This document shows positions 14,508-24,098 of a DNA stretch of 53,883 nucleotides, piece by piece. Source of the stretch: SIG220 sp045615545. GTDB lineage: Bacteria; Bacillota_I; Bacilli_A; RFN20; CAG-826. The notes below the pieces were generated by a model. It saw only the letters and a list, made by a program, of their open reading frames with translations. It ran no database searches and was not told where the DNA came from. The stretch is from positions 1-53,883 of the forward strand of contig JAZLFA010000032.1 in the NCBI GenBank assembly GCA_045615545.1. Reading direction: 5' to 3'. Position numbers and translations under genes: made by a program. Position 1 is the stretch's first letter, and every line of letters starts with the position of its first letter.

Positions 14508-16319
14508 ATGGAAGATAAGTTAATTCTTAATTTAGTGCACCGCCCTGAAATGGTGCCTGAATATGCTTTAAAAGCAGGAAACAAAGAAGATATCCTAAAA
14601 GAATCATTTGATATCTTTATTTTTCAACAAGAAACCGCACATAAAAATGGTTTAAAAACTACCATTCAAATGACATATGCTTCTTTATTTAATGAAGAAG
14701 CGGTAAAGATAGCGAAACATGACCATGATAAATATGGCGATGAAATCGCCTTATCTTTATTAGGTCTACCATGTAAAGAATTTAAGGAAAAATATCAAAC
14801 AGAAGAATTCTGTATTTGGTTATTCTCAGAAGAAGATAAAAGAATGATCATTGATGATGTATTTAATATGTTTTATGAAACATTTGGATTTTATCCCGCT
14901 TCCACTGGATCATATTTTTTAGATGCTTACACGATTAACTATATTAAGAAAAAATATCCAAGCGTAAAATGTGCGATTGCAACATGTTGGGAAGAAGGCC
15001 CAAAGGCCTATCACACATGCAATAACTCTTGGTACACATTTATGGATGGAGGTCCATGGAATCCTTGGATTCCTAGTAAGGATAATTCCCACTGCCCTGC
15101 GATGAATAAAAAAGATGATTCAGGTATCGTTGCAATTCCACATCTAAGTAGAGACTTAATTTGTTGTTTTGATGGCAATGGTTCCAATTTTGGAACCCAT
15201 CCTCAAAATGTCATTAGAGGAATGATTTATTACAAAGATGAAAACGATAAATGGCAATATCCTTATTTATATAATTTAATAGATCAATATAGACATTTAT
15301 CAAAATACAATAACGGATATAGCTATAACATGATGTTTGTCGGACCAGGATGGTTAAATAAAAAAGGTAGATGGGAAGCTCCATATGAATTACTTAAACA
15401 ATCATATGAAGATGGATGCGCATATTATGGTCAATTAAAAAGAGAAAATAAACTCATCGATATGACTATGAGCGAATTTGCGGATCATTACCGTAAAGTT
15501 CACCCTGACTATCACCGCGGAGAATGTGCGTTATGGAAAGATTTAATTTATGGAAGCAACAAACAATACTTCTGGTATATCGATCCATTCTTTAGAACAT
15601 GTTTAGACTTTAACCAAGGTGGAGCGATGATTGATTTAAGACCATATGTCGCACATGTACCTTATAAGTGCGGGGTTGGAACTGATCATATTTTTGATGC
15701 TTCTTATCCTTATTTAATTCAAGCAAATTACCGCGCGGGATTCTTCACTCACTATGCGGGAGCAGGTACTGTTAAAAGCGCTAAGATTAAGTATCATAAC
15801 AAGGAGGCTGACCTCTGTTTGACACGCACGCTCGCGAAGTTTGACGAATTACCAGATGGAAATATTTTGATTACAACTAATCCAGTAAATGTTGAATTAG
15901 ATGGTCTAAGTATAGATATTGTTTCTACCTTCTTATTTGTTAAAGGTGAAGGCAAAATCATTACCACAAGAAAAATACTAAATGACTTAAAAGGTGAAGA
16001 AATTGAAATTGAAGAATATATGACTGGAGCCTTCTCATTAACTGAATATCAACCAGATATGAGCAAATTAACATTAGGTGTTGATAATAAAGAAATAAAA
16101 TACGAGTACAAAGATCGTGAAGTTAAATTAGAAAATGCCAAGTTAGCGTATGTAAATATTCCAGACATCAATACTCGCATTGAATTAAATGCTATCGAAC
16201 CACTAACTTTATCAGTGCATGAAGGAATCGCCTTCTCACCTTGTTATAAGTTAGTCGCTAATAAAAAATTAAGTAAAGGAGAATTTGTCACATGCCTCAA
16301 GCTAAAAAGGGTAGACTAA
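14508..16319 (+). CDS. DUF3863-like protein with polysaccharide-deacetylase/GH57-like fold (putative)
   Basis: The protein has about 603 residues from the ATG at 14508, which has GAGG 9 nt upstream; ATG 14502 is an alternative. There is no signal peptide, so it is cytoplasmic. The N-terminal 300 residues (AHKNGLKTTIQMTYASLF, YETFGFYPASTGSYFLDAYT, GPWNPWIPSK) resemble the (beta/alpha) barrel of polysaccharide deacetylase and GH57-like proteins, in particular DUF3863 proteins; a beta-rich C-terminal half follows. I do not know the substrate. It heads an operon with a zinc ribbon (28-bp overlap) and a cytoplasmic GH53 galactanase, so a role in intracellular galactan or arabinogalactan oligosaccharide processing is inferred. 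Confidence 0.6.
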   Translation: MEDKLILNLVHRPEMVPEYALKAGNKEDILKESFDIFIFQQETAHKNGLKTTIQMTYASLFNEEAVKIAKHDHDKYGDEIALSLLGLPCKEFKEKYQTEEFCIWLFSEEDKRMIIDDVFNMFYETFGFYPASTGSYFLDAYTINYIKKKYPSVKCAIATCWEEGPKAYHTCNNSWYTFMDGGPWNPWIPSKDNSHCPAMNKKDDSGIVAIPHLSRDLICCFDGNGSNFGTHPQNVIRGMIYYKDENDKWQYPYLYNLIDQYRHLSKYNNGYSYNMMFVGPGWLNKKGRWEAPYELLKQSYEDGCAYYGQLKRENKLIDMTMSEFADHYRKVHPDYHRGECALWKDLIYGSNKQYFWYIDPFFRTCLDFNQGGAMIDLRPYVAHVPYKCGVGTDHIFDASYPYLIQANYRAGFFTHYAGAGTVKSAKIKYHNKEADLCLTRTLAKFDELPDGNILITTNPVNVELDGLSIDIVSTFLFVKGEGKIITTRKILNDLKGEEIEIEEYMTGAFSLTEYQPDMSKLTLGVDNKEIKYEYKDREVKLENAKLAYVNIPDINTRIELNAIEPLTLSVHEGIAFSPCYKLVANKKLSKGEFVTCLKLKRVD

Positions 16320-16540
16320 ACTACCGATGCCCATGTTGCTTTGCTCGTGAGCTAGATATTGATATGTTTTATGATGAAACAAAAAAAGAATATTATTGCA
16401 TTCGTTGTAGCTATCACGGAAGCGAAGAAGAAGTTCTTAAATTAAATGAAGTAAATAAATATAAATACAAGAACTTAAAAAAGAGAGTTATCTCCTTTAA
16501 CCAAGATAATGAACCTATAACTTTTAAGGAGCATAAATAA
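16292..16540 (+). CDS. Small zinc-ribbon protein
   Basis: The 82-residue protein contains YRCPCC (residues 11-16) and YYCIRCSYHG (about 34-43), a CxxC...CxxC zinc ribbon, with a basic C-terminal tail. AGGAG lies 10 nt before the ATG. Its start overlaps the preceding gene by 28 bp and its stop overlaps the GH53 start by one base (TAATG), so it is firmly part of the operon. The role is unknown; regulatory or nucleic-acid binding is possible. Confidence 0.65.
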   Translation: MPQAKKGRLNYRCPCCFARELDIDMFYDETKKEYYCIRCSYHGSEEEVLKLNEVNKYKYKNLKKRVISFNQDNEPITFKEHK

Positions 16541-17646
16541 TGGAACTTGGAATAGATATAGGTAGCTATTTTGACGAAAAGAAAGATCACGCAAAATACT
16601 ATATAAAAGGTAAGAAAGTAGATCCTATCCAAATCTTTAGAAATAATGGTTTAACATACGCTCGTATGAGACTTTGGGTTGATCCATATGATGAAAAAGG
16701 TCATCCATATGGAGGTGGAACCAATGATTTAAAACGTACACTTAAACTATCGAAAATATTACAAAAATATGGTTATAAAATTTTGTTAGATTTTCATTAT
16801 AGTGACTTCTGGGCAGACCCAGGAAAACAGATGATTCCTAAAGCTTGGGAAGGTTTAAATCTTGAACAATTAATCACAAAAGTTCATGATTATACATTAG
16901 AAATTTTAAAAGAATTTAAAAAAGACAAAATTGTTATTTCTGCAGTTCAAACAGGAAATGAAATTACCAATGGTACATTATGGCCATACGGTCAAATTAT
17001 CTATGATGAAAAAACAAATACCAGAAGCAACTATGATAGTTTATTTAAAATTTTAGAATCTGCTGGTAAAGCTGTAAGAGAATTTGATCCATCAATTAAA
17101 ATAGTGATTCATTTAGAAAGCGCGCATCAAAAGGAAAGATGGGCCGAATATTTCACATATATGATGAAACATCATTTAGACTTCGATATTGTTGGCAGTT
17201 CCTATTATCCATATTGGCATGGTAGCTTTGAACAATTCTTTGATAATATGGATAATATTACAAAAATTACAGGCAAACCTATTTGGGTAGTTGAATATGC
17301 ATATGGTTTTTCAGAAGCAGATTATATCGAAAACAATAATGGTATAGATGAAAACCATATGATTACTAACTTTGAAAGTGCATATATCCCTTATCCACTC
17401 ACTGTTGAAGGACAAAAAGAACACATAAAAACATTTTTAAGCCTTTGTAAGGCTCATAAATATATTGAAGCAATATTTTATTGGGAACCATTGTGGTTAC
17501 CTCGTAAACACACTTATTGGGCCACCCCTGAAGGAGAACATTATATACACGAAGATGGTAAATCTACTCGTAATGAGTGGTCTAACCAATGTTTATATGA
17601 TTATAAAGGTAACGCTCTTCCTGGCTTAGACGAATTTAAAATATAA
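16540..17646 (+). CDS. ganB: Cytoplasmic GH53 endo-beta-1,4-galactanase
   Basis: The 368-residue protein is a full-length GH53 barrel: YARMRLWVDPYD, LLDFHYSDFWADP, the acid/base in QTGNE (E141), SSYYPYWHG, and the nucleophile in WVVEYAY (E252). Family 53 enzymes hydrolyse beta-1,4-galactan side chains of pectin. Unlike most members this one has no signal peptide, so it would act on imported galacto-oligosaccharides. Its start overlaps the zinc-ribbon stop. A second, secreted GH53 is at 24099-26129. Confidence 0.9.
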   Translation: MELGIDIGSYFDEKKDHAKYYIKGKKVDPIQIFRNNGLTYARMRLWVDPYDEKGHPYGGGTNDLKRTLKLSKILQKYGYKILLDFHYSDFWADPGKQMIPKAWEGLNLEQLITKVHDYTLEILKEFKKDKIVISAVQTGNEITNGTLWPYGQIIYDEKTNTRSNYDSLFKILESAGKAVREFDPSIKIVIHLESAHQKERWAEYFTYMMKHHLDFDIVGSSYYPYWHGSFEQFFDNMDNITKITGKPIWVVEYAYGFSEADYIENNNGIDENHMITNFESAYIPYPLTVEGQKEHIKTFLSLCKAHKYIEAIFYWEPLWLPRKHTYWATPEGEHYIHEDGKSTRNEWSNQCLYDYKGNALPGLDEFKI

Positions 17647-17668
17647 TTTTTATCAAGTAAGATAAGAA

Positions 17669-17694
17669 AAAAAGAGATGTAAACATCTCTTTTT
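17669..17694. terminator. Bidirectional terminator
   Basis: A 12-bp stem (AAAAAGAGATGT with ACATCTCTTTTT, two-base loop) between convergent genes has U-runs on both strands and can end both the GH53 operon and the large lipoprotein gene. Confidence 0.85.
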
Positions 17695-17714
17695 AAGGTT
17701 TATATTGTAGATTT

Positions 17715-20700
17715 CTAGAAATGAATTTCTATCGCGACACTATCGCCAGAGCCATCTCGAGCAGTGATCACAATAAAGAGGGTATAGCCTTCTTCTTCGT
17801 TTTCAGCGATATATTGATTCACTTCTTCTTTTGGAATAATTAAAGTACCAGTTGTTAGTATATAACAAGAAAGTTCTTGTCCTTCCACTATGATAGTAAT
17901 GAATCTTTGTAAGCGGCCATATAAGCCAATTTCATCTAAATCAAGTGTAGCCTTATCCTCAGCGAAAACAAGTTCACCATCTTCGTTATAACTGCCATAC
18001 GCTAATGAAACTTCATAATTTTGTAAATTGAAATATTCATAACCATTTAACGAACCATAGGCTAATAGATAGTAATCCGCAAGATTAATATCACCACGTA
18101 CAGTAAATTGATCAGCTAAATTGGTGACATTTTGAACGATTGGTAAGTGATCAGTATCATATCTTTCGCCACATTCACGGCAGACATAATAGACTTCGCC
18201 TGTTTCTTCATCATATTCGCGAGAAAGAGAATGATATCCGTGCCCACATACTTGGTATGAAACATTATGACAATTTTCACATACATACACTTCAATAGGT
18301 TCAACTAATTGACAGTTATCTACTTCGCTACTGCCTGGAACATCAGCAACCTTTATATTATCATGGTTATAGATGTAATGATGATACACATCGATAACGG
18401 TGCCACATTCTACACAAATGTAATGGTATGTTTCAACTGTTTCACATCCATGAGCTTCGCTCGATACAAGAACTTCCTCGACATCATGAAGTCCGTGAAC
18501 GTGAATCGCATTAGTGAATGAGAATAATTTCTCATCGTCAATAGAAACGGTGACGATTTCATTCTTACAGCAATCGTGTCCACCACGTGACTTATATTGA
18601 TAAGCAATCTTCATATTGCCAAATGTATAAGTATAGTTGGTGATAGTTTCGTCTTTACGATAACGTAAATTAATTCCATAACCACTATATTCATCCATAT
18701 ATTGATATCCAAATGGATTGGTTAGATCGAGAGCGTAAATAGAACCATCTTCAATTCTAAGTAAATGGCCTCTTGCTTCTTCATTCATGGATGAATAAGA
18801 TAATACGCCTTCAAAGAAAGATGAACCATAGTCATCATAAGTTGAACGATAAACCTCATCTCCACAGATATCGCAAGTGCCCTTGTAGAAGTGTCTATCG
18901 GAACCACTAGAATAAGTATAACCATAATGGCGGTTATATTCTCTTTCTGAGATAGAAACATATTTATATAAATGTCCGTCTAATAAACGAGTGTTAACGA
19001 CTTCCATCTCATTAGAAACATAATCATAGACAAATGTTACTTCTTGATTGATAAGAGGAATTGTATCTTCTAAGACAAAATCAGGTGTTACGTAATCAAG
19101 TCTTGCATGGCAAGTGATTTCGCGTCCATAGAGTTCACCGTCTTTAAATGATGTAATTCCATGTTGGTCTTCGATTACTCTATATGGGTTTTCAAGTTGA
19201 TAACTTTCGATAGCAATAACCACTCTTGCTTTTTCCGCAATACGATCATCATAATCATGGTCACCATAACAAGTCGCAAGAGGGAAGTTAGTCATTTCTT
19301 CACTTCGATAGTAAATTTCTTTTCTTCCTTCTTCGCTATATCTTTCAAAGCTAACCCCATAAGTAGCATCTAAATATTCTTTGATATAGTCGTGTTTTGT
19401 CAAATCAAACGCATCTTCCACAGCATCCACTTTAGTTTTTAAAGTGTTGAATGAAGCTCTTACTTCTTCTTCATTAACATTGGTGTTAGCATTTAAACTA
19501 ACATCCATTTCATCATAAGAAGAAGAAGCAACTTCTTCGATATTTTGCATATTTAAGACTAGGCTAATGAATTGACCTTCGCTAGTTGCACGAAGGGAAA
19601 ATTCCACATTTTCCTTAGCAAAACTAATATATTCTTTAATCGTTCCTTTAAATTCAGTAGGAGTAATTTCTTCTGGAAGAGCGTCAAAATTTTGTAAGAG
19701 TTCTAAAACAGTCATCTCTTTAAATGTTTGGATATATTGATCAATTGTGTCGAACTTATCAAATGGTTCGCCAAGAAGTCCAGCGAGCAATTGACTACCA
19801 GTAGCCTTTAACATTTCTTCATTAAAGATATCATCAAATTTTGGAATGCTGCCCATACTAACAGCGTTTGCAAATGCTAGGATCTCTTTTACATCAAATC
19901 CTTTGCTAGATAAGTATTCAAGTGATTCTTCAATTGTCTTTGTATAGAAATCTCTAAGGAAGTTATATACACTTTCAAAACTTCCTTCACCAAATAAGCG
20001 ATCGAATTCTTTATCTAATTTATCTTCAGTTAATGAATTAACGAATTCTTCAATCTTATCAAAGTCTAATTCAATAATTGCTTGTTGATTTTCTATAGTC
20101 TTCTTGAAGAAGTTATTTTCTAATAATTTCTCAAAGATAGTAACAAAATTGTTAATTGATTTTGGTGCCGCTTGTAGTTGAGAGACAATATTTCTAATAA
20201 TCATTAGAGTAGTGTCACTACGTTTACCAGTACTACTATAGGAGAAGTTATCAATAATATAAGATTCTTCAACTCGGTTTCCAAAAGTATTTCTAGAAGC
20301 CATTAACATATTGTCTTTATCACTAAATAAGAGATCAATCATCATTGATTCTTTTTGAGTGATGTCTTCCATGCTCATAGAAACAGTTTCATCAAAATGG
20401 ATATTACCATTAGCAATAGAAGTAAGTAGGCTCATCAAGAAATCTTGCTTTTCTTCTGGCACAAGTGGAAGTTCACTTCTAGTCACTTCTTCACATACAT
20501 CACAGTGATATTCAATGTATCCATGCTCAGTGGTTGTGCTTGGTACAGTTGAGTGATAAACAAAGTGGTGATCAACTAGAGGTAATTCACTAACAAAGTT
20601 TTCACCACATCTAGTACACATTTTCACTACTTTACCGTGTTGAGCACAAGTAGAATCAACAGTTTTAGTTGTAATAAGGTTATGGCCAAATAAAGCACAA

Positions 20701-21701
20701 GCTTTTTCTTTATCCATCTTCACTACCGCATAATATGAGAAGTGATTGGTGTTAAATGTAATTTGACCATTACTATATTTAGCTTCGAAGTGTTCAAGAG
20801 CACCAGTTGCTTCGTTAATATAAGCAATAGCAATTTTCTCTGGGTCTTCCCCTTCTTTTAATGTATATGGAATAGAAATAGAAACACTACCGGAGAATTC
20901 GTGAACGTCATTTTCCCCATCTTTCATCGTAAAGTCAAATACAGGAGCGTCTTTAAGTAACTCCTTATCTTCTTCTTTGACTAATGCTTGAGCGGCAGCA
21001 GAATCAACTTTTTCAGCCCCGATAGTAACATTATTTTCTAAACCCGCGATTGCGTCATCGTCTAGTGATATTGTTGCTTCTTTAAGTGCAACACTACCAA
21101 CATTAGCAAAAACATCAATGTCAAGTTCAGTAGTGGTTTCTTCTTTTGCATCAACGACACTAAACTCAGCATGACAGCCTTCATTTAAACATTTGTGTGT
21201 TGTTACTCCACCAAATAGAGTTCCTTCATCCCATTTATGCGCGTCAGCGTTCATAAAGCTAACTTCATAATGTTCTGCGCATTTAGAACAGGTGTAAAGC
21301 ATAACGCCATCTTCTTGACATGTGGCTTCTTTTTTAACGCTAGCCACAAAAGTGTGAGGAATAACATCATCACTAACATCGATGTATTGATAATCACACC
21401 CCTTACACTTATAAACGGTTTGGGTTCCCTTATCGCAACACGCAGGAATGGTTTCGATAATTTCAAAAGAGTGGGCTGTTCTATTTTTAGTTTCGCCACA
21501 GGCACACTCCTCCCAGTGTTCATCCTCGTCATGTTGAATAACAAAGTTATGGTTATGATCTTCGCTTTTACTACTTGATGTTTGACTTGTAGAAGAGGAA
21601 GAAGGTCCACTGCTATTTCCTCCACTACATCCTACTAAAGAACTAGTTAGGAGTAATAATAAAGGAAGAGAATGAGCAATAATTTTTGAATGTTTTTTCA
21701 T
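17715..21701 (-). CDS. Very large Cys-rich surface lipoprotein
   Basis: The 1328-residue protein has AAAGGAG before its ATG and a lipobox SLVGC (Cys25) followed by a Ser-rich spacer. At least seven zinc-knuckle-like repeats of the type H...ATC..G...Y.C..C...Y occur in three blocks: about residues 48-180 (for example TVYKCKGCDYQY, LYTCSKCAEHYE), about 335-415 (KMCTRCGENF, YHCDVCEEV) and about 1095-1235 (YICVECGTV, YVCRECGERY). Between them lie long alpha/beta regions without recognised domains (about 190-330 and 420-1090), the first resembling a beta-sandwich with a calcium-free bacterial adhesin look. The function is unknown; display on the surface and possible binding of glycan or metal are inferred. 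A monocistronic gene with terminator at 17669-17694. Confidence 0.75.
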   Translation of the reverse strand: MKKHSKIIAHSLPLLLLLTSSLVGCSGGNSSGPSSSSTSQTSSSKSEDHNHNFVIQHDEDEHWEECACGETKNRTAHSFEIIETIPACCDKGTQTVYKCKGCDYQYIDVSDDVIPHTFVASVKKEATCQEDGVMLYTCSKCAEHYEVSFMNADAHKWDEGTLFGGVTTHKCLNEGCHAEFSVVDAKEETTTELDIDVFANVGSVALKEATISLDDDAIAGLENNVTIGAEKVDSAAAQALVKEEDKELLKDAPVFDFTMKDGENDVHEFSGSVSISIPYTLKEGEDPEKIAIAYINEATGALEHFEAKYSNGQITFNTNHFSYYAVVKMDKEKACALFGHNLITTKTVDSTCAQHGKVVKMCTRCGENFVSELPLVDHHFVYHSTVPSTTTEHGYIEYHCDVCEEVTRSELPLVPEEKQDFLMSLLTSIANGNIHFDETVSMSMEDITQKESMMIDLLFSDKDNMLMASRNTFGNRVEESYIIDNFSYSSTGKRSDTTLMIIRNIVSQLQAAPKSINNFVTIFEKLLENNFFKKTIENQQAIIELDFDKIEEFVNSLTEDKLDKEFDRLFGEGSFESVYNFLRDFYTKTIEESLEYLSSKGFDVKEILAFANAVSMGSIPKFDDIFNEEMLKATGSQLLAGLLGEPFDKFDTIDQYIQTFKEMTVLELLQNFDALPEEITPTEFKGTIKEYISFAKENVEFSLRATSEGQFISLVLNMQNIEEVASSSYDEMDVSLNANTNVNEEEVRASFNTLKTKVDAVEDAFDLTKHDYIKEYLDATYGVSFERYSEEGRKEIYYRSEEMTNFPLATCYGDHDYDDRIAEKARVVIAIESYQLENPYRVIEDQHGITSFKDGELYGREITCHARLDYVTPDFVLEDTIPLINQEVTFVYDYVSNEMEVVNTRLLDGHLYKYVSISEREYNRHYGYTYSSGSDRHFYKGTCDICGDEVYRSTYDDYGSSFFEGVLSYSSMNEEARGHLLRIEDGSIYALDLTNPFGYQYMDEYSGYGINLRYRKDETITNYTYTFGNMKIAYQYKSRGGHDCCKNEIVTVSIDDEKLFSFTNAIHVHGLHDVEEVLVSSEAHGCETVETYHYICVECGTVIDVYHHYIYNHDNIKVADVPGSSEVDNCQLVEPIEVYVCENCHNVSYQVCGHGYHSLSREYDEETGEVYYVCRECGERYDTDHLPIVQNVTNLADQFTVRGDINLADYYLLAYGSLNGYEYFNLQNYEVSLAYGSYNEDGELVFAEDKATLDLDEIGLYGRLQRFITIIVEGQELSCYILTTGTLIIPKEEVNQYIAENEEEGYTLFIVITARDGSGDSVAIEIHF

Positions 21702-21802
21702 TCAATTTCTCCTTTCTGGTATAAATACCTTTTTTATAAAATCCCTAGGATCTATAAACTAATGATTCATTGATTCAGTAATAAATACCGAAGCTTTATG
21801 TT

Positions 21803-22440
21803 TTAATTCGTTTTTGAACTAATGTTTAGTTTTTGGAATATGTGTTTCATATGAGTCTTAATTGTCTCTTTGCTCGCAAATAGTTTTGCAGTGATTTCTT
21901 TTCTTCTAAAGCCTTTAAGCATTAATGAGTAACTTCTTTTTCTCTATTGGTTAAGTCATTATCCGCAAACATTTGATCGATTAATTCGATTAAGTTATGT
22001 GTATCTAGGAAGTATAAAGACTCGTACGAGTTAGTGTTGACAGTTTCTAAGTCGACATTATCAATTGTCAACGTGTATTTATTATTCACATTGTATCATC
22101 TTCAAATGTGAAAATCACACTGCAAAGATCAAACACTCCATTTTTAAGTAAATGATTATAGATAAATAACAATATAATCTCTGTTACTACATAAGATGCG
22201 GATAGATACTTTGCGGAATGTGGTAATAGTCTTTCTAATAACCACAAAAGCACATTTACCACAACGATACAAATCAAAAGAGCGGAGTATTTCTTTGAAG
22301 ATATCTTTTTGAAGATATCTTTTTATTTATTAACGCGTAAGCGGCGAGCCCAATAAAGATAACTGCATTCACAACAATATAAGCGGTATTTAATAATGAA
22401 AATATTTACGAAAAAATGGAGAAATAATATCACCCGATAG
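21803..22440 (-). pseudogene. Decayed membrane-bound LuxR-type regulator
   Basis: Read on the minus strand with frame changes, this gap encodes membrane helices (IFSLLNTAYIVVNAVIFIGL; ICIVVVNVLLWLLERL; YVVTEIILLFIYNHLL), a linker, and a LuxR-type DNA-binding domain (LTNREKEVTH, then LMLKGFRRKEITAKLFASKE and TIKTHMKHIFQKLNISSK). At least four lesions break it: a frameshift near 22405, a 14-bp tandem duplication (22294-22321), a one-base deletion near 22090 and another near 21925. Such proteins are one-component regulators with a membrane sensor. It lies between two glycan-degrading transcription units and may once have controlled them. Confidence 0.75.
22294..22321. repeat. 14-bp tandem duplication inside the LuxR pseudogene
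   Basis: The unit TTTGAAGATATCTT occurs twice in immediate succession (22294-22307, 22308-22321). Because 14 is not a multiple of three it shifts the frame; removing one copy joins ...INKK and ISSKKYSALLICIVVV in one frame. Confidence 0.85.
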
Positions 22441-22482
22441 ATAAATAATTCACCTCTATGGGGTAAGGATTTTTTATGGAAA

Positions 22483-24090
22483 TTATTTTAAAATTACAGT
22501 GCTACCCGCACCAAGACGAAGTTTTCCATCTTTTAAACTAGGAATACGATGTGTCGTGTTAATTGTGTCTACAATTTCAACTCCTGGAGAAGTAACTTCT
22601 ACGTTATATTGGTTGAAATTATGAACAACAATAATATATTCGTCATTTAAATATAATTTATACGCGACGACATGTTTATCATCTGTTTCTAAACTTGGAA
22701 CCATATTAGAGAAATGGGCGAGTTTAATAAATGGATACTTATTTCTAACATTAATTGCTTTCTTATAATGGTTAAGTAATGAGAATGGATCTTTAAGTTG
22801 ATCTTCAACACCTAACTTAACTTGGTCATTATATGAAAGATCTGGTCTAGTCCATTCTGGGAAATCACATTCACCAGTCTTGTCAGTTTCACTCCAAACC
22901 ATAGGAAGCCTTCTACGAACATCACTATAATCATCAGGTGATGTTTTTCTTTTTCCAAGCATCGCGATTTCTTCTCCGTAATACATAAACGATGTGCCAG
23001 GCATAAGGGCTAATAAGCTAGCAGCGCATTTAGTTCTATCATCATTAATTTTAGAAGAGACTCTATCTTGATCATGATTACTCAAATAATAAGATGAGTA
23101 TCCATTTGGATTATATGATTTAATTCTATTTTCGTAATTTTCTAAATCACTAACGACATTTTTAGCAATTGTTCCACCTTTTGCAGTAGGCACTAATAAA
23201 GCATTTCCACCACCACTAATGGAACTACCATATTTAAAGAACGATGGACATTCACTCTTATAGTAATCCGCGACAATTGAGTCCGCACTTAAACATTCTC
23301 CAACCATATAAAAGTTTGGATCATATTTTCTTGTTGTACGTGTAAGCCATGTCAAAAATTCATTATTTTTTGTGACATTTAATGCGTAATAATGTTGAGC
23401 GGCATCAAGCCTAAAACCTTTAACTCCGTGATCTTTTATCCAGAATTTGCAGATTTTTTCAATTTCTGCTCTTAATGAAACACTATCTAAATTAAAGTTA
23501 ATCATGTCGCCAGTAAAGTCACTTTGAAAGAAAATATCTTTGTAAGGATGGCCACTAGTTAATGACCATTCAAACCAATCAGCTTTACTTCCATCTCCCG
23601 TTCTGCCAGCTTTTAAATCTTGATAGGATTCTTCTACCCAAGCATTGCTAGGGGAACAATGGTTAATAACAAAATCTAACATGATGTCTATGTTATTTCT
23701 TTTTGCTTCTTCTATCATCGAATCAAAATCCGCTAATGTACCAAAATCAGGATGAACGCTGTAATAGTCAACAACATCATATCCATGATAAGAAATTGAA
23801 CGATGTATAGGCATAAGCCATACGGTTTTAATTCCTAAACTTGCTAAATATGAAAGTTTAACCTTAACACCATTAAAATCACCAATTCCGTTTTTATCAG
23901 TATCAAAGAAACTTCTTACAAATAATTCATATGACATAGAACCGTTTTCATTAGAAACAGTGTCATCTATATCGTATTTTTCACTTGTATCAATCTTTAA
24001 AGGAAGCGGATCATCATCAACTGGAGTTGGTTTACTACAACCGGCTATAATCATAGGCAAAATGCATAAACAAAATAATCTTCTATTCAT
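22483..24090 (-). CDS. GH13 alpha-amylase-type lipoprotein
   Basis: The 535-residue protein has a lipobox MIIAGC (Cys18) and no long spacer. The GH13 barrel starts near residue 50; LDFVINH, FRLDAA with nucleophile D229, MVGECL with acid E265 and LSNHDQDR are regions I-IV. A short C-terminal beta domain (about 440-535) completes it. Lack of N-terminal modules and the size suit an oligosaccharide-active enzyme such as an alpha-amylase, neopullulanase or alpha-glucosidase at the surface. AGGAGG precedes the ATG. It starts 8 nt after the GH53 lipoprotein stop and is the last gene of that operon. Confidence 0.88.
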   Translation of the reverse strand: MNRRLFCLCILPMIIAGCSKPTPVDDDPLPLKIDTSEKYDIDDTVSNENGSMSYELFVRSFFDTDKNGIGDFNGVKVKLSYLASLGIKTVWLMPIHRSISYHGYDVVDYYSVHPDFGTLADFDSMIEEAKRNNIDIMLDFVINHCSPSNAWVEESYQDLKAGRTGDGSKADWFEWSLTSGHPYKDIFFQSDFTGDMINFNLDSVSLRAEIEKICKFWIKDHGVKGFRLDAAQHYYALNVTKNNEFLTWLTRTTRKYDPNFYMVGECLSADSIVADYYKSECPSFFKYGSSISGGGNALLVPTAKGGTIAKNVVSDLENYENRIKSYNPNGYSSYYLSNHDQDRVSSKINDDRTKCAASLLALMPGTSFMYYGEEIAMLGKRKTSPDDYSDVRRRLPMVWSETDKTGECDFPEWTRPDLSYNDQVKLGVEDQLKDPFSLLNHYKKAINVRNKYPFIKLAHFSNMVPSLETDDKHVVAYKLYLNDEYIIVVHNFNQYNVEVTSPGVEIVDTINTTHRIPSLKDGKLRLGAGSTVILK

Positions 24091-24098
24091 ATGTCCTC

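Noticed and set aside
21237..21625. Long open frames in both other directions across the large lipoprotein N-terminus
   Set aside because: They overlap the lipoprotein, have no ribosome-binding site and unnatural residue composition; they are shadows.
17715..21701. CRISPR-like or tandem DNA repeats behind the Cys-rich repeats
   Set aside because: The repeats are seen only at protein level and are divergent; there is no regular DNA repeat-spacer pattern anywhere in the window.
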